NCBI GenBank assembly: GCA_965216225.1
Contig: CBDCFF010000004.1
Location: 1 to 45,271 of the forward strand
Length of the DNA stretch: 45,271 nucleotides
Origin: 3107 sp965216225
GTDB lineage: Bacteria > Pseudomonadota > Alphaproteobacteria > Rhodobacterales > Rhodobacteraceae
Direction of reading: 5' to 3'
Position 1 is the stretch's first letter. Each line of letters opens with the position of its first letter. A program made the translations under genes and the position numbers. Below the pieces are notes generated by a model. It was not told the DNA's origin. It saw nothing but the letters and a program-made list of their open reading frames with translations, and did no database searches. Shown one piece after another: positions 8,120 to 15,855 of the stretch.

Positions 8120-8972
8120 GGGCCTGTTGAGATTCATCGTGAGTTGATGATAGCCGCGGCCAGATAGATCATGGAGGAGAAGCTCTGATCTGTTTTACAG
8201 GCCCGCAACGCAATACGCTTGAATTCCTTGAGTTTCCGGAAGTAATTTTCGATCAGGTGTCGCCATTTGTAGCAGTGTTTGTCAAATTCCGGCGGAAACT
8301 TCCGGTTCGATCCGGGCGGAATGACTGGCACAATCCCCGACTTGTCCAGATTTTCGCGCAACCAGTCGGCATCAAACGCCCGGTCCGCGAGGAGCATCTC
8401 GCACGAAACACCCTCGATCAACTCGGATGTTTCGCTCAAATCGTGGGCTTGCCCAGGCATCAGGCGGAAGGAGACAAGATTGCCAGGCGCATCTGTCAGA
8501 GCCAGGATTCTGGTGGTAATTCCAGAAAAAGAGTACTGTGAGAGCGCCCTATAGCCTGGCTTTGAGCCCCCCTTTTGCGCCCTGCCCGTGGCGGTGGACC
8601 TTCACGATTGTGCCGTCAATCATGACATACTCCATGTCAGGGTCATTTGAGACAGTGTCAAATATCCGTTTGAAAACATCGGCTTTTACCCAATGGCGGA
8701 AACGTTTGTAAACGGTGTTCCAATTGCCAAAGCCGGATGGAAGATCACGCCAGGGCGCCCCGGTTCGAGCGATCCACAATACGGCTTCCAGAAAAAGACG
8801 GCTGTCACCGCCAGTGCGACCGGGATCGCGTTTCTTGCCAAAACAATGCGGTTCCATCAAAGCCCATTGCGCGTCATTGATAACAAAACGCTCGCTCAAC
8901 ATTTCATTCTCCCTTTTGGAAAGAATGAATCAGATGTCAGCGCAAATGAAAACCCTGAATCTCAACAGGCCC
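8120..8972 (-). mobile_element. IS5-family (IS427-like) element, copy B
   Basis: Same ends as copy A (GGGCCTGTTGAGATTC) and 853 bp, one base shorter. The transposase N-terminal frame (ATG 8902 to about 8549) is open: MLSERFVINDAQW ... RDPGRTGG ... EAVLWIARTGAPWRDL ... AKGGLKARL. The C-terminal frame runs to TAG at 8134-8136 (MPGQAHDL ... KTDQSFSSMIYLAAAI). The two parts are in different frames, joined after a run of six G, as in IS427-type frameshifting or by decay. The right flank is TA, but the left flank is the IS630 end GTGACCA with no TA, so no target duplication is visible. Confidence 0.88.
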
Positions 8973-8974
8973 TA

Positions 8975-10020
8975 GAGTCCTTCACATTTTGACTGAAGCA
9001 TAGCCTGTGTTTTCGAGGTAGTTTTGGCATTCCTGTTGTGTGATTGATCCGACGAGGCGTCCAACGTATCGCCAGGCCTCTTCACTGGTTCGTTTCCGAG
9101 CCATCCGCATCCAGTGTTTGATCTTGGCGAATGTCTGCTCGATCGGGTTCAGGTCTGGCGAGTATGGTGGCAGGAACCACACCCGCGCGCCTGCCGCCTT
9201 GATGGCATCGCGCACGGCTTTCGATTTATGGCAGCCGAGGTTGTCCATGATGACGATATCGCCGGGCTTCAGTGCAGGGACAAGCAGTTGATCGATATAG
9301 GCACGGAAGGACTGCCCGTTGATCGGGCCGTCAAAGACACAGGGCGCCGTCAATTGATCGCAGCGCAAGGCAGCAATGAACGTCATGGTGTTCCAGTGGC
9401 CATGGGGCGCAAAGCCGTGCAGGCGTTTGCCTTTTGGTCCCCAGCCGCGCAGCGGAGCCATGTTGGTCTTGATCCAGGTTTCATCAATGAAGACCAGCTT
9501 GCGCGGATCGAGTTGACGCATGACCCCCTTCCAGCGCTTTCGCCGGCGGGCCACATCGGCTCGGGCCCGCTCAAGGGCGAGCAGTGTTTTTTTTTGAAGC
9601 TCAGCCCCTCGCGGCGCATGAAGTGCCAGACCGCATTGTGGGACACCTTGACGCCCCGCTTCGCCAGCATGTCTTTCAGACCATGCAGCGTCAGGTGCGG
9701 CGTGCGGTTGATCTGCTCCAGGATAAAATCACGGTGGGGTTCAAGGATAATCCTGCGGTGGCCACCCATCTTGCCAGGCGCCACGCTGCCAGTCTCGCGA
9801 TATCGCTGGCGCCACTTGATCACCGAAGAAACAGCCACCGAGAAACGGGCAGCCACAACACGTGCCGTCTCGCCGGAAACAACAGCTGCTACTGCACGCT
9901 CCCGAAGATCATTCGAATAGGGTTTTACCATGCATGCCGGCCTCCAGTCCCGGCACGCAGTTTGAATCACAATTCAACGAAAAACGGAATCCCGAGATTC
10001 AAACAAATGATGAACCGCTC
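8975..10020 (-). mobile_element. IS630-family element of a second type, TA target duplication
   Basis: The ends GAGTCCTTCACATTTTGACTGAA at 8975 and the complement of GAGCGGTTCATCATTT at 10020 form an imperfect inverted repeat. TA flanks at 8973-8974 and 10021-10022 match the IS630/mariner TA target. It contains a two-frame transposase. The right TA completes the TAG stop codon of the neighbouring SDR gene. The same 23-bp end occurs alone at 38327-38349. Confidence 0.85.
8982..9931 (-). CDS. IS630 transposase, two overlapping frames joined at a 9-A run
   Basis: Frame one starts at ATG 9931 (MVKPYSNDLRERAVAAV), with a helix-turn-helix ARVVAARFSVAVSSVIKWRQRY and HLTLHGLKDMLAKRGVKVSHNAVW. Frame two, downstream, has the DDE core: LVFIDETWIKTNMA, DIVIMDNLGCHKS and PPYSPDLNPIEQTFAKIKHWMR. 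The two frames overlap around 9383-9597, and the T-run at 9587-9595 (nine A in the mRNA) lies at the join after LSFKKK. A-run slippage is known for IS630 elements, so this may be a functional fused transposase of about 315 residues rather than a broken gene. Confidence 0.85.
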
Positions 10021-10820
10021 TAGAAACGCCCGCAATCAACTTTCATCTTGTCCCCTGTGATGGCAGAGCTGAGGTCTGAAGCAAAATACAGCGCTGCGCG
10101 GCCCACTTCCTCGGGTGCGACCCAGCGTTTCAGGGCAGCCACATCGGTGTAATCCTCACGCTCGATCTCTTCGGCCGATCGTCCCTCGGTCCCGGACCGG
10201 CGTCGCAGGATCCGGTCCATGTTTTCTCCGGAGACCGCGCCGGGCATCAGCGCGTTGACCCTTACGTTTACCGGCCCCAGTTCGCGCGCCATGGTTTCGG
10301 TAATACCGATCAGGGCGAATTTCGACGCGACATAGGCCGAACGCATCGGGTAGCCTTGGATACCCATCAGTGACGACATGTTGATGATCGAGCCGGCTTG
10401 CTGCGCCGACATGATCCGCGCGGCCTCCTGCAAGCAGTACATCGCGCCAACGAGGTTGATGTTCATGCAACTGATCCAGGCGTCCATATCCACCTCGGCC
10501 ACCGGGGCAATCGGACCGGGTCCACCGGCATTGTTCAAAAGCACGTCGATCCTGCCGGTGATCTTCAGCGACCTGGCAAACATCGCCTTGACCTGCGCCT
10601 GATCCGAAACATCGCAGGCAATCGCATAACCACCAGTCCCGGCCGCGACGCGCTGCAACGGGTCCAGCCGCCGCCCCGTCACCACCACGGTTGCGCCCGC
10701 GTCCGCGAACACCCGCGCAGTCGCCTCGCCAATGCCGCCGCCGCCGCCTGTCACCACCGCCAGTTTGCCGTCCAGACGGCCCATATCACTTGAGATTCTT
10801 CCCATCGCCTCAGTCCCCAT
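10020..10820 (-). CDS. Short-chain dehydrogenase/reductase (SDR), C-terminus at an IS border
   Basis: NAD(P)-dependent oxidoreductase with a Rossmann fold. The cofactor loop VTGGGGGIGEATARVF lies near the N-terminus, followed by NNAGG and the catalytic Ser (SIINMSS) and YVASK. The late segment ITGDKMKVDCGRF is typical of the SDR end. Starts are possible at 10820 (11-bp overlap with the upstream oxidase beta subunit) or 10805 (4 bp after its stop). It is the last gene of the leftward operon. The TAG stop is made by the TA next to the IS630, so the native C-terminus may have lost a few residues. The substrate is unknown; the context suggests a hydroxyl or keto intermediate of the operon's pathway. 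Confidence 0.88.
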   Translation of the reverse strand: MGTEAMGRISSDMGRLDGKLAVVTGGGGGIGEATARVFADAGATVVVTGRRLDPLQRVAAGTGGYAIACDVSDQAQVKAMFARSLKITGRIDVLLNNAGGPGPIAPVAEVDMDAWISCMNINLVGAMYCLQEAARIMSAQQAGSIINMSSLMGIQGYPMRSAYVASKFALIGITETMARELGPVNVRVNALMPGAVSGENMDRILRRRSGTEGRSAEEIEREDYTDVAALKRWVAPEEVGRAALYFASDLSSAITGDKMKVDCGRF

Positions 10821-11919
10821 CGTCCTGGTCTTTGTCAAAATCGCGCCCCGGATCGAACAGGGGCAGTTCGGGTTCGCGCCCCAGAATGAATTCGCCCATC
10901 AGTTGCCCGATGCACGGCCCGATAGTGTAACCGCCGCGCACGCAACCAAGAACAAAGGCATCCGGCACGCCGGGCAGGGTGCCCGCCAGCGGATAGAAGT
11001 CCGGCACATTGGCCTCAAACCCGGTCCAGCTACGCAGAATGCGGGCATTGGCGAGTGCAGGAAGGGCAAATTGCGCCAGCGCCAGATTGGGCCGCAAGGT
11101 TTCGACCGTGACCTCTCCACGCCCCTTTTGCGGAGAGCCGCACCCTTGCCAGCCACCGCCGATCAGCACGGTGCCGTCGGCTTTTTGCTTCATGGTCAGC
11201 AGGCCCGTCGCGTGGCCGATCACGGTGGCGGCCAGCGGCGGCATACGCTCGGTCACGGAAACGGTATTGATCCGCGCCCGGACGGGCAGTTTCACGCCCA
11301 GCATGGCGGCCACCGGTTTCAGCCAGGCCCCCGCCGCCAACAGCAAGCGCGCGGCGCGGACCGGACCCTGCGCAGTGGTCAATCGGAACCCCCTGGCATC
11401 GCGGGAAATCGCGGTGACGGCAGAGCCTTCGCGATAAGGCACGTCGGCCTGTCGCAAGCGGATGCGGAAATATTGTCCGGTCAGCGAGGCGTTGGCATGG
11501 CCATCTTCGGGGCAATAGCCGGCGGCCAGCACCTTGCGGGTCAGATTGGGTTCGGCGGCCCGCAAGGCGCGGTTCGAGACAAAGCTGATCGGCGCGCCTG
11601 CCGCGGCCTTGAGTTTCTGGCGTTCGTGCAACATCTTAACCTCTCGTCCGGTAAAGGCCAGCGTGTAGCCGCCGGTCTTTTTGAATCCGACGGCGTCGCC
11701 CATTGTTTCCCAGGCATGGTGACCTTTGAGCGCGTAGGGCATCAGTTTGACCCGCTTGATTTGCAGGCTGAGTGTGCCGGCGTTCACTCCGGAAGCCCCG
11801 TGCCCCAAATCGCCCTGATCCAGAACAATGGGCCGCATCCCGCCTGCCGCAACCTGCAAAGCGGTAGCGCAGCCCATGATGCCGCCGCCGATGACGGCCA
11901 TGTCGAATATGTGTGTCAT
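10810..11919 (-). CDS. FAD-dependent amino-acid/opine oxidase-type, beta subunit (DAO fold, HcnC/LhpB-like)
   Basis: Starts MTHIFDMAVIGGGIMGC, with the GxGxxG FAD-binding site at residues ~9-14. It continues with GASGVNAGTLS and, near the C-terminus, GFEANVPDFYPLAG and CVRGGYTIGPCIGQ, the second FAD-contact region of the DAO superfamily. 369 residues. Start and stop overlap the neighbours (ATGA with the alpha subunit). In family terms it is the catalytic subunit of heteromeric hydrogen-cyanide-synthase-like, opine-oxidase or D-hydroxyproline-dehydrogenase complexes, oxidising a secondary amine or amino acid. The subunit set (alpha, beta, gamma all present) supports this. The true substrate cannot be read from sequence. 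Confidence 0.85.
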   Translation of the reverse strand: MTHIFDMAVIGGGIMGCATALQVAAGGMRPIVLDQGDLGHGASGVNAGTLSLQIKRVKLMPYALKGHHAWETMGDAVGFKKTGGYTLAFTGREVKMLHERQKLKAAAGAPISFVSNRALRAAEPNLTRKVLAAGYCPEDGHANASLTGQYFRIRLRQADVPYREGSAVTAISRDARGFRLTTAQGPVRAARLLLAAGAWLKPVAAMLGVKLPVRARINTVSVTERMPPLAATVIGHATGLLTMKQKADGTVLIGGGWQGCGSPQKGRGEVTVETLRPNLALAQFALPALANARILRSWTGFEANVPDFYPLAGTLPGVPDAFVLGCVRGGYTIGPCIGQLMGEFILGREPELPLFDPGRDFDKDQDDGD

Positions 11920-13334
11920 AGCGGGGCCGGTTTCGGGATGGGCAGGTCGTTGTAATCGAAATCGCCTGCCAGGGCCGAGGCCGGAACCGGGCGCAACGGA
12001 GGGCGCGCGGCAGGTGGCGGCACCGTGCCGGCAGGGCGGTTGTTGATGGCGGCGATCAAGCGTGCCACGGCGGTCTGGCAGAATTTGCCGCCGCAAGGGC
12101 CCATGCCTGCGCGCACTCCCGATTTCACTGCATTTGTGCTGGCGGCTCCGGTATTGATCTCGGCCTGCACATCCGCGCGGCTGAGGCTTTCGCAGCGGCA
12201 GATGATGGTATCGTCGGTGATCAGTTTGCAAAGGCCGGGGCGAGGGATGGACAGGCGGGTCATCGCAACGCCGAACCGCGCCGACCTTGCGTGGCGCCGC
12301 ATCAGGGCCGGGGGGATGACAACCGGGGTTCCAAGGAACCGCACAGCCTTCAGTCCTGCGATCTCGCCCTGCGCCCTGGCCGCCGCCGCGCCGCGAATGC
12401 CGGCACAGTCTCCGCAGAGGAACAGACCCTCGATTTCGGTGCTGCCGTCGATTTCGGTACGGGGAACCCAGCCACCCAGTTCGGGCAGGTGTTCAATCCG
12501 GAGACCGGCCAGTTGTGCGGCTTCAATTGATGGTATCAGCCCATTGCCGAGACAGAGGCTGTCTGCGTCGATCCGCGTTGCATCACCGATGGGCGACCAA
12601 TCGGCAGAGAGCGGGGTATGGCTTACACCTGTAACATGGGTTTTGCCGTGAACCTGACTGACAGCGTGTCGCCACCTGATCGGTACGCCTGCGGCAATCA
12701 GATCCGCGATCCAGACCGCACCGCGCGCCGGCAGATCAGGACGGGCCAGCATCGACGGCATGGCGAACAGCCAATCGCCGAAACCGTTGGGGGTGACAAC
12801 GGCGGCAACCTCGCCCCCCAGACGGCGAATCTCGCTTGCGACAAGGAACGTCATTGGACCGGTGCCGGACACGACAGTGCGTTTTCCGGGCAGGCTCAGA
12901 TGTTGTTTGAAAAGGGCGGTCGCGCCTGCCAGTCCCAGCACGCCGGGCAGGGTCCAGCCGGGAACGGGTTGAACATGTTCGTGCGCGCCAGTGGCGAGGA
13001 TCAGGGCGCGGGCACATATGACGGTGACTTGATTGCCCTGCAAACAGTGCAGATGCCACAGATCGCCCTCGTGCTGGATTTGCCAGACGCGCGTGTCGCC
13101 GTGATGGTTGATGCCTGCCGCTGCCACAGCCTGGCGCAAGTTGTCGCCTGCGCGTGTTTCGGGCGTGGCCGGGGCCGACAGGATACTGACGGATTTGGCG
13201 CGCCAGACTTGCCCGCCGGGTTTTGGCTGTTCGTCCACCAGGGTGACCGACAGCCCCTGTTTTGCTGCGGCCAGTGCGGCGTTGGCCCCGGCCGGCCCGG
13301 CCCCCAGAACGGCAATATCGGTAATCTCAGTCAT
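11916..13334 (-). CDS. Oxidase alpha subunit: FAD/NAD(P)-binding protein with BFD-like [2Fe-2S] domain (HcnB/LhpE-like)
   Basis: The N-terminal FAD-binding motif is VLGAGPAGANAALAA, with a second nucleotide site at VVSGTGPMTFLVASEI and LFLCGDCAGIRGAAAA. The C-terminal ~90 residues carry an iron-sulfur module with IICRCES and GMGPCGGKFC, four cysteines as in BFD-like [2Fe-2S] domains. 472 residues, usual for alpha subunits of D-hydroxyproline dehydrogenase or opine oxidase. The 8-bp overlap with the gamma gene and 4-bp overlap with beta indicate a single complex. It probably transfers electrons from the beta-subunit flavin to the respiratory chain (family inference). Confidence 0.85.
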   Translation of the reverse strand: MTEITDIAVLGAGPAGANAALAAAKQGLSVTLVDEQPKPGGQVWRAKSVSILSAPATPETRAGDNLRQAVAAAGINHHGDTRVWQIQHEGDLWHLHCLQGNQVTVICARALILATGAHEHVQPVPGWTLPGVLGLAGATALFKQHLSLPGKRTVVSGTGPMTFLVASEIRRLGGEVAAVVTPNGFGDWLFAMPSMLARPDLPARGAVWIADLIAAGVPIRWRHAVSQVHGKTHVTGVSHTPLSADWSPIGDATRIDADSLCLGNGLIPSIEAAQLAGLRIEHLPELGGWVPRTEIDGSTEIEGLFLCGDCAGIRGAAAARAQGEIAGLKAVRFLGTPVVIPPALMRRHARSARFGVAMTRLSIPRPGLCKLITDDTIICRCESLSRADVQAEINTGAASTNAVKSGVRAGMGPCGGKFCQTAVARLIAAINNRPAGTVPPPAARPPLRPVPASALAGDFDYNDLPIPKPAPL

Positions 13335-13623
13335 CAGAACGGATCCCTGAACTGACCCGCATTCCTGCGCGAACCGGCAGGCGGCAGGATTCGACCTTTT
13401 GCCCGTTCACGATCACCACGCATTCCTGACACAGCCCCATGCAGCAGAATTGGCCACGCGGGGCGCCGTCCCCGGGCGCGTCGCGCAGGTGCAGTTTTCC
13501 GGCGCGCAGCAGGGCTACCGCCACGCTTTCGCCTTCGGGGGCAGAGACCCCGGCCCCGTCAAAGATGAACCGCACCGGGGCAGCCCGTTGGAATTGTGCA
13601 GAGTGATCGCGGATCAGCCTCAT
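13327..13623 (-). CDS. Oxidase gamma subunit: small plant-type [2Fe-2S] protein (HcnA/LhpF-like)
   Basis: 98 residues. The cysteine pattern FCCMGLCQECVV followed by ESCRLPV is the four-Cys ligand set of a 2Fe-2S ferredoxin-like domain (Fer2_4). The protein is about the size of gamma subunits that accompany HcnB/HcnC-type oxidases. The start overlaps the DapA-like stop by 4 bp, and the end overlaps the alpha start by 8 bp. Its presence makes a tri-subunit enzyme much more likely than two unrelated flavoproteins. Confidence 0.85.
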   Translation of the reverse strand: MRLIRDHSAQFQRAAPVRFIFDGAGVSAPEGESVAVALLRAGKLHLRDAPGDGAPRGQFCCMGLCQECVVIVNGQKVESCRLPVRAGMRVSSGIRSDD

Positions 13624-14522
13624 CCCTGATAACTGATCCCAAGCTGGTCAAAGGTGCGTTTGATCCTGTCGATGTCGGCCCGGGTGGCGGGTAACACCGG
13701 GTCGCGCGGAATGCCTGCGGGCAGGCCGATCAGGTTCAGCGCCGCTTTGAAAGACGCGGGCCAGGTCGCGGTGCCCATCAGCATTTCATAAAGCACGGTC
13801 AGTTGGTAATGCGCCGTGCGATAGGTTTCATCCGGTGCGCTGGCGCCAACCCCGGGCATGTCCGAGGGCAGCAGGTCAGTGAACTCGGGACCGGTCGCAA
13901 TGAATCCTTTTGCCCCCAGGCCCAGGGCGGGCAGGATGTAGTGACAGGGGCCGGTCATCACCGACATCTTGTCGCCCAGACGGGCCAGCAGATGGGTGTG
14001 GTAAAAGAAATCGCGCCGGCTTTCCTTGATGCCGATGACGTTGTGGGCGTTCAACAACCGCCCGGTCTGATCCACCGTCAACGAGAACCCCATCCGGCGA
14101 GGAGAGTTGTAGAGCACCAGTGGTTTGTCCGTGGTTGCAGAGACCTGATCAAATCGACGCATCAATTCTGCCTCGGACGCCTTGAGCACATAAGTCTGGG
14201 GCATCGACAACAGCACATCCGCGCCATTCTCTTCTGCCGCGCGGATATAGGCGAGCGAGGCGTCGATGGTGGGGGCGGAAATGCCCATCATGACTTTGAC
14301 CCGATCTTTGGCGGTATCCCTGGCCAGCCGTACCAGGCGAGCGCGCTCTTCAGCGTTCAGCGCCCAGCTTTCGCCGTTGTCCCCGGCGATGCAGATCGTG
14401 GTCGCGCCGCGTTTGATCAGGAACTCGAACAACTCGACAAAGGCGTCCTCCATGATCTCACCGCTCTTGCTGAACGGCGTTGCAATCGCGGGCACATATC
14501 CGTGCAGGTCTTCTTTCTTCAT
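13620..14522 (-). CDS. DapA/N-acetylneuraminate-lyase family enzyme
   Basis: TIM-barrel Schiff-base enzyme. The catalytic lysine is in NVIGIKESRRD (about residue 164) and the conserved tyrosine in PLVLYNSPRRMGF (about residue 137). The substrate loop GDNGESWALNAEER replaces the usual GGTGE-type loop, so it is not housekeeping DapA. 300 residues, full length. In hydroxyproline operons this family provides the HPC deaminase that follows the heteromeric D-hydroxyproline dehydrogenase. The close coupling to the gamma gene (4-bp overlap) fits that, but sugar-acid dehydratase or aldolase roles remain possible, also given the SMP-30 lactonase next door. Confidence 0.82.
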   Translation of the reverse strand: MKKEDLHGYVPAIATPFSKSGEIMEDAFVELFEFLIKRGATTICIAGDNGESWALNAEERARLVRLARDTAKDRVKVMMGISAPTIDASLAYIRAAEENGADVLLSMPQTYVLKASEAELMRRFDQVSATTDKPLVLYNSPRRMGFSLTVDQTGRLLNAHNVIGIKESRRDFFYHTHLLARLGDKMSVMTGPCHYILPALGLGAKGFIATGPEFTDLLPSDMPGVGASAPDETYRTAHYQLTVLYEMLMGTATWPASFKAALNLIGLPAGIPRDPVLPATRADIDRIKRTFDQLGISYQG

Positions 14523-14534
14523 CTTCGGCCTCCG

Positions 14535-15407
14535 TCAGGCGGGAATGTCGGCGGTGAACACCGCGCCAAACTGGGCATCGGTGATATAAAGGCGGGTGGG
14601 GTGATCAGGGTGAAAGGCGACCGATGTGGTCCAGAGCCCTTCGGGCAGGTTCACTTGTGCGATCAGATCACCAAGGGCGTCATGGACATAGGCGCGACCG
14701 GCTTGGGCCTGGGCCACGGCAAGCCAGCCCTGCGGGTTGGTGGCCAGCCCGTCGGGGCCAAGGCCACCGGACAATTGCAGATAGGTTCCGACCATCGGCC
14801 GGCCTGTCTCGGGCAGGCGCGATGACAGCCGCCAGACCTGATTGGCGCGGGTGGCGGCGACATAGATACAGGCCCCATCCGGCGACGTGCATATGCCGTT
14901 GGAATAGGGCACGCAGTCCAGCACCAACCGCAACGAACCGCCCGGTGGCCGGCAATAGACCCGCCCGGTCGGATTGCTCAGACTGGTGCGCCCGCTGTCA
15001 GTGAACCAAAGCGCGCCATCCGGGTCGTAACACATGTCCGACAGACCAAGGAACGGTTGGCCGTCAAGACCGGTGGACAAGACATCAAAGGCATCAGGCC
15101 CGGTCAATTCGATCAAGCCATGGCTGTAATCCACCGCAATGCGCCGACCATCCGGGGCAAGACGCATCGAATGCGGTTCGCCGTCGATCTGGTGCATGAC
15201 CTCCCAATCGCCCATGGGTGACACGCGGAATACACGGCCACAGGGCACATCCGACAGCCACAGGTTCCTGTCGGCGTCAAAAAATGCGCCTTCGAGGAAT
15301 GAATGTATCGGCTGGCCCGAGCGGGTCATTCTGGCCCAGTGCGAGGGTTCGCCTGTGTGGCGCAGCGCATCGGGTAGCCTGGTAAACAGGTCGGCTGTCA
15401 GAATCAT
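14535..15407 (-). CDS. SMP-30/gluconolactonase/LRE-family protein
   Basis: A beta-propeller hydrolase that usually opens sugar lactones. Visible features are FLEGAFFDADRNLWLSDV (metal-binding Glu), DPDGALWFTDSGR, YSNGICTSPDGACIYVA (metal-binding Asn) and GGLGPDGLATNP (metal-binding Asp). 290 residues, full length. It starts at ATG 15407, whose ATG overlaps the stop of the upstream CoA-transferase remnant (15404-15406), so translation is coupled to it. Only 12 bp separate it from the DapA-like gene, clearly one operon. Confidence 0.85.
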   Translation of the reverse strand: MILTADLFTRLPDALRHTGEPSHWARMTRSGQPIHSFLEGAFFDADRNLWLSDVPCGRVFRVSPMGDWEVMHQIDGEPHSMRLAPDGRRIAVDYSHGLIELTGPDAFDVLSTGLDGQPFLGLSDMCYDPDGALWFTDSGRTSLSNPTGRVYCRPPGGSLRLVLDCVPYSNGICTSPDGACIYVAATRANQVWRLSSRLPETGRPMVGTYLQLSGGLGPDGLATNPQGWLAVAQAQAGRAYVHDALGDLIAQVNLPEGLWTTSVAFHPDHPTRLYITDAQFGAVFTADIPA

Positions 15408-15754
15408 GAGATGACACCCTCGGCTGTCAGAGTCCGGTCCATCGCGCCGGTGGTGAGATTTTCGATCGGCGCATCGGCCTTTTTGACCAACTCTGCCAAC
15501 GCCGCGCGTCCGCGTGCATGGCGCAGGTCTACCGCCAAAGACCGCTTGTTTTCCCCCTGCGCCTGACAGTTCAGTCCCGGACCCCTGGCGTTCAATTCGG
15601 GGTACGGCCCCCGTCCCAGGGCGCAATCCGGGGCATCCGGCGATTCGATCTTCAACACGTCCGCCCCAGGCAAAACCGGTTGACAGGCGCGGAACGGACC
15701 GGCCGGCACATGGGTCAGGTCCGGAACCTTCAATGATGTCGGCGCGCCTTGCAT
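15404..15754 (-). pseudogene. Class III (CaiB/BaiF) CoA-transferase, N-terminal remnant
   Basis: A good Shine-Dalgarno (AAGGAGG) precedes ATG 15754. The protein reads LKVPDLTHVPAGPF ... GADVLKIESPDAPDC ... GENKRSLAVDLRHARGR ... TTGAMDR, matching the first ~115 residues of formyl-CoA-transferase-like proteins, which are normally about 400 long. It then ends at a TGA overlapping the SMP-30 start. Several usually conserved Leu positions are Pro and Tyr positions are Cys, so it is probably decayed and may now serve only as a coupled leader cistron for the operon. First gene of the leftward operon. Confidence 0.72.
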
Positions 15755-15809
15755 GGGGCCCTCCTTGATTTCGGGACAAGCGTCGGGAAAGGGCTTGCTC
15801 GTACAGATA

Positions 15810-15824
15810 TTGTCTAATATACAA
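15810..15824. promoter_or_regulatory. Palindrome-like operator in the divergent intergenic region
   Basis: TTGTCTAATATACAA is an inverted repeat with 6 of 7 matching arm positions and TTGT/ACAA tips. It lies in the only short AT-rich patch between the leftward operon (start 15754) and the rightward aminotransferase (start 15856). TTGT-N7-ACAA half-sites are common for GntR-type and similar regulators. No such regulator is encoded beside it; the nearest candidate is the IclR gene at 17558-18346. Function is inferred from position and symmetry only. Confidence 0.35.
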
Positions 15825-15855
15825 AACAATGTTCAGAATACAAGACGGATCCGAC

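Noticed and set aside
9114..9920. 268-codon rightward frame over the second-type IS630
   Set aside because: The leftward frames contain the DDE motifs; this one has no recognisable features.
10732..11955. 407-codon rightward frame opposite the oxidase beta subunit
   Set aside because: Antisense shadow; the leftward frame has a full FAD-binding protein.
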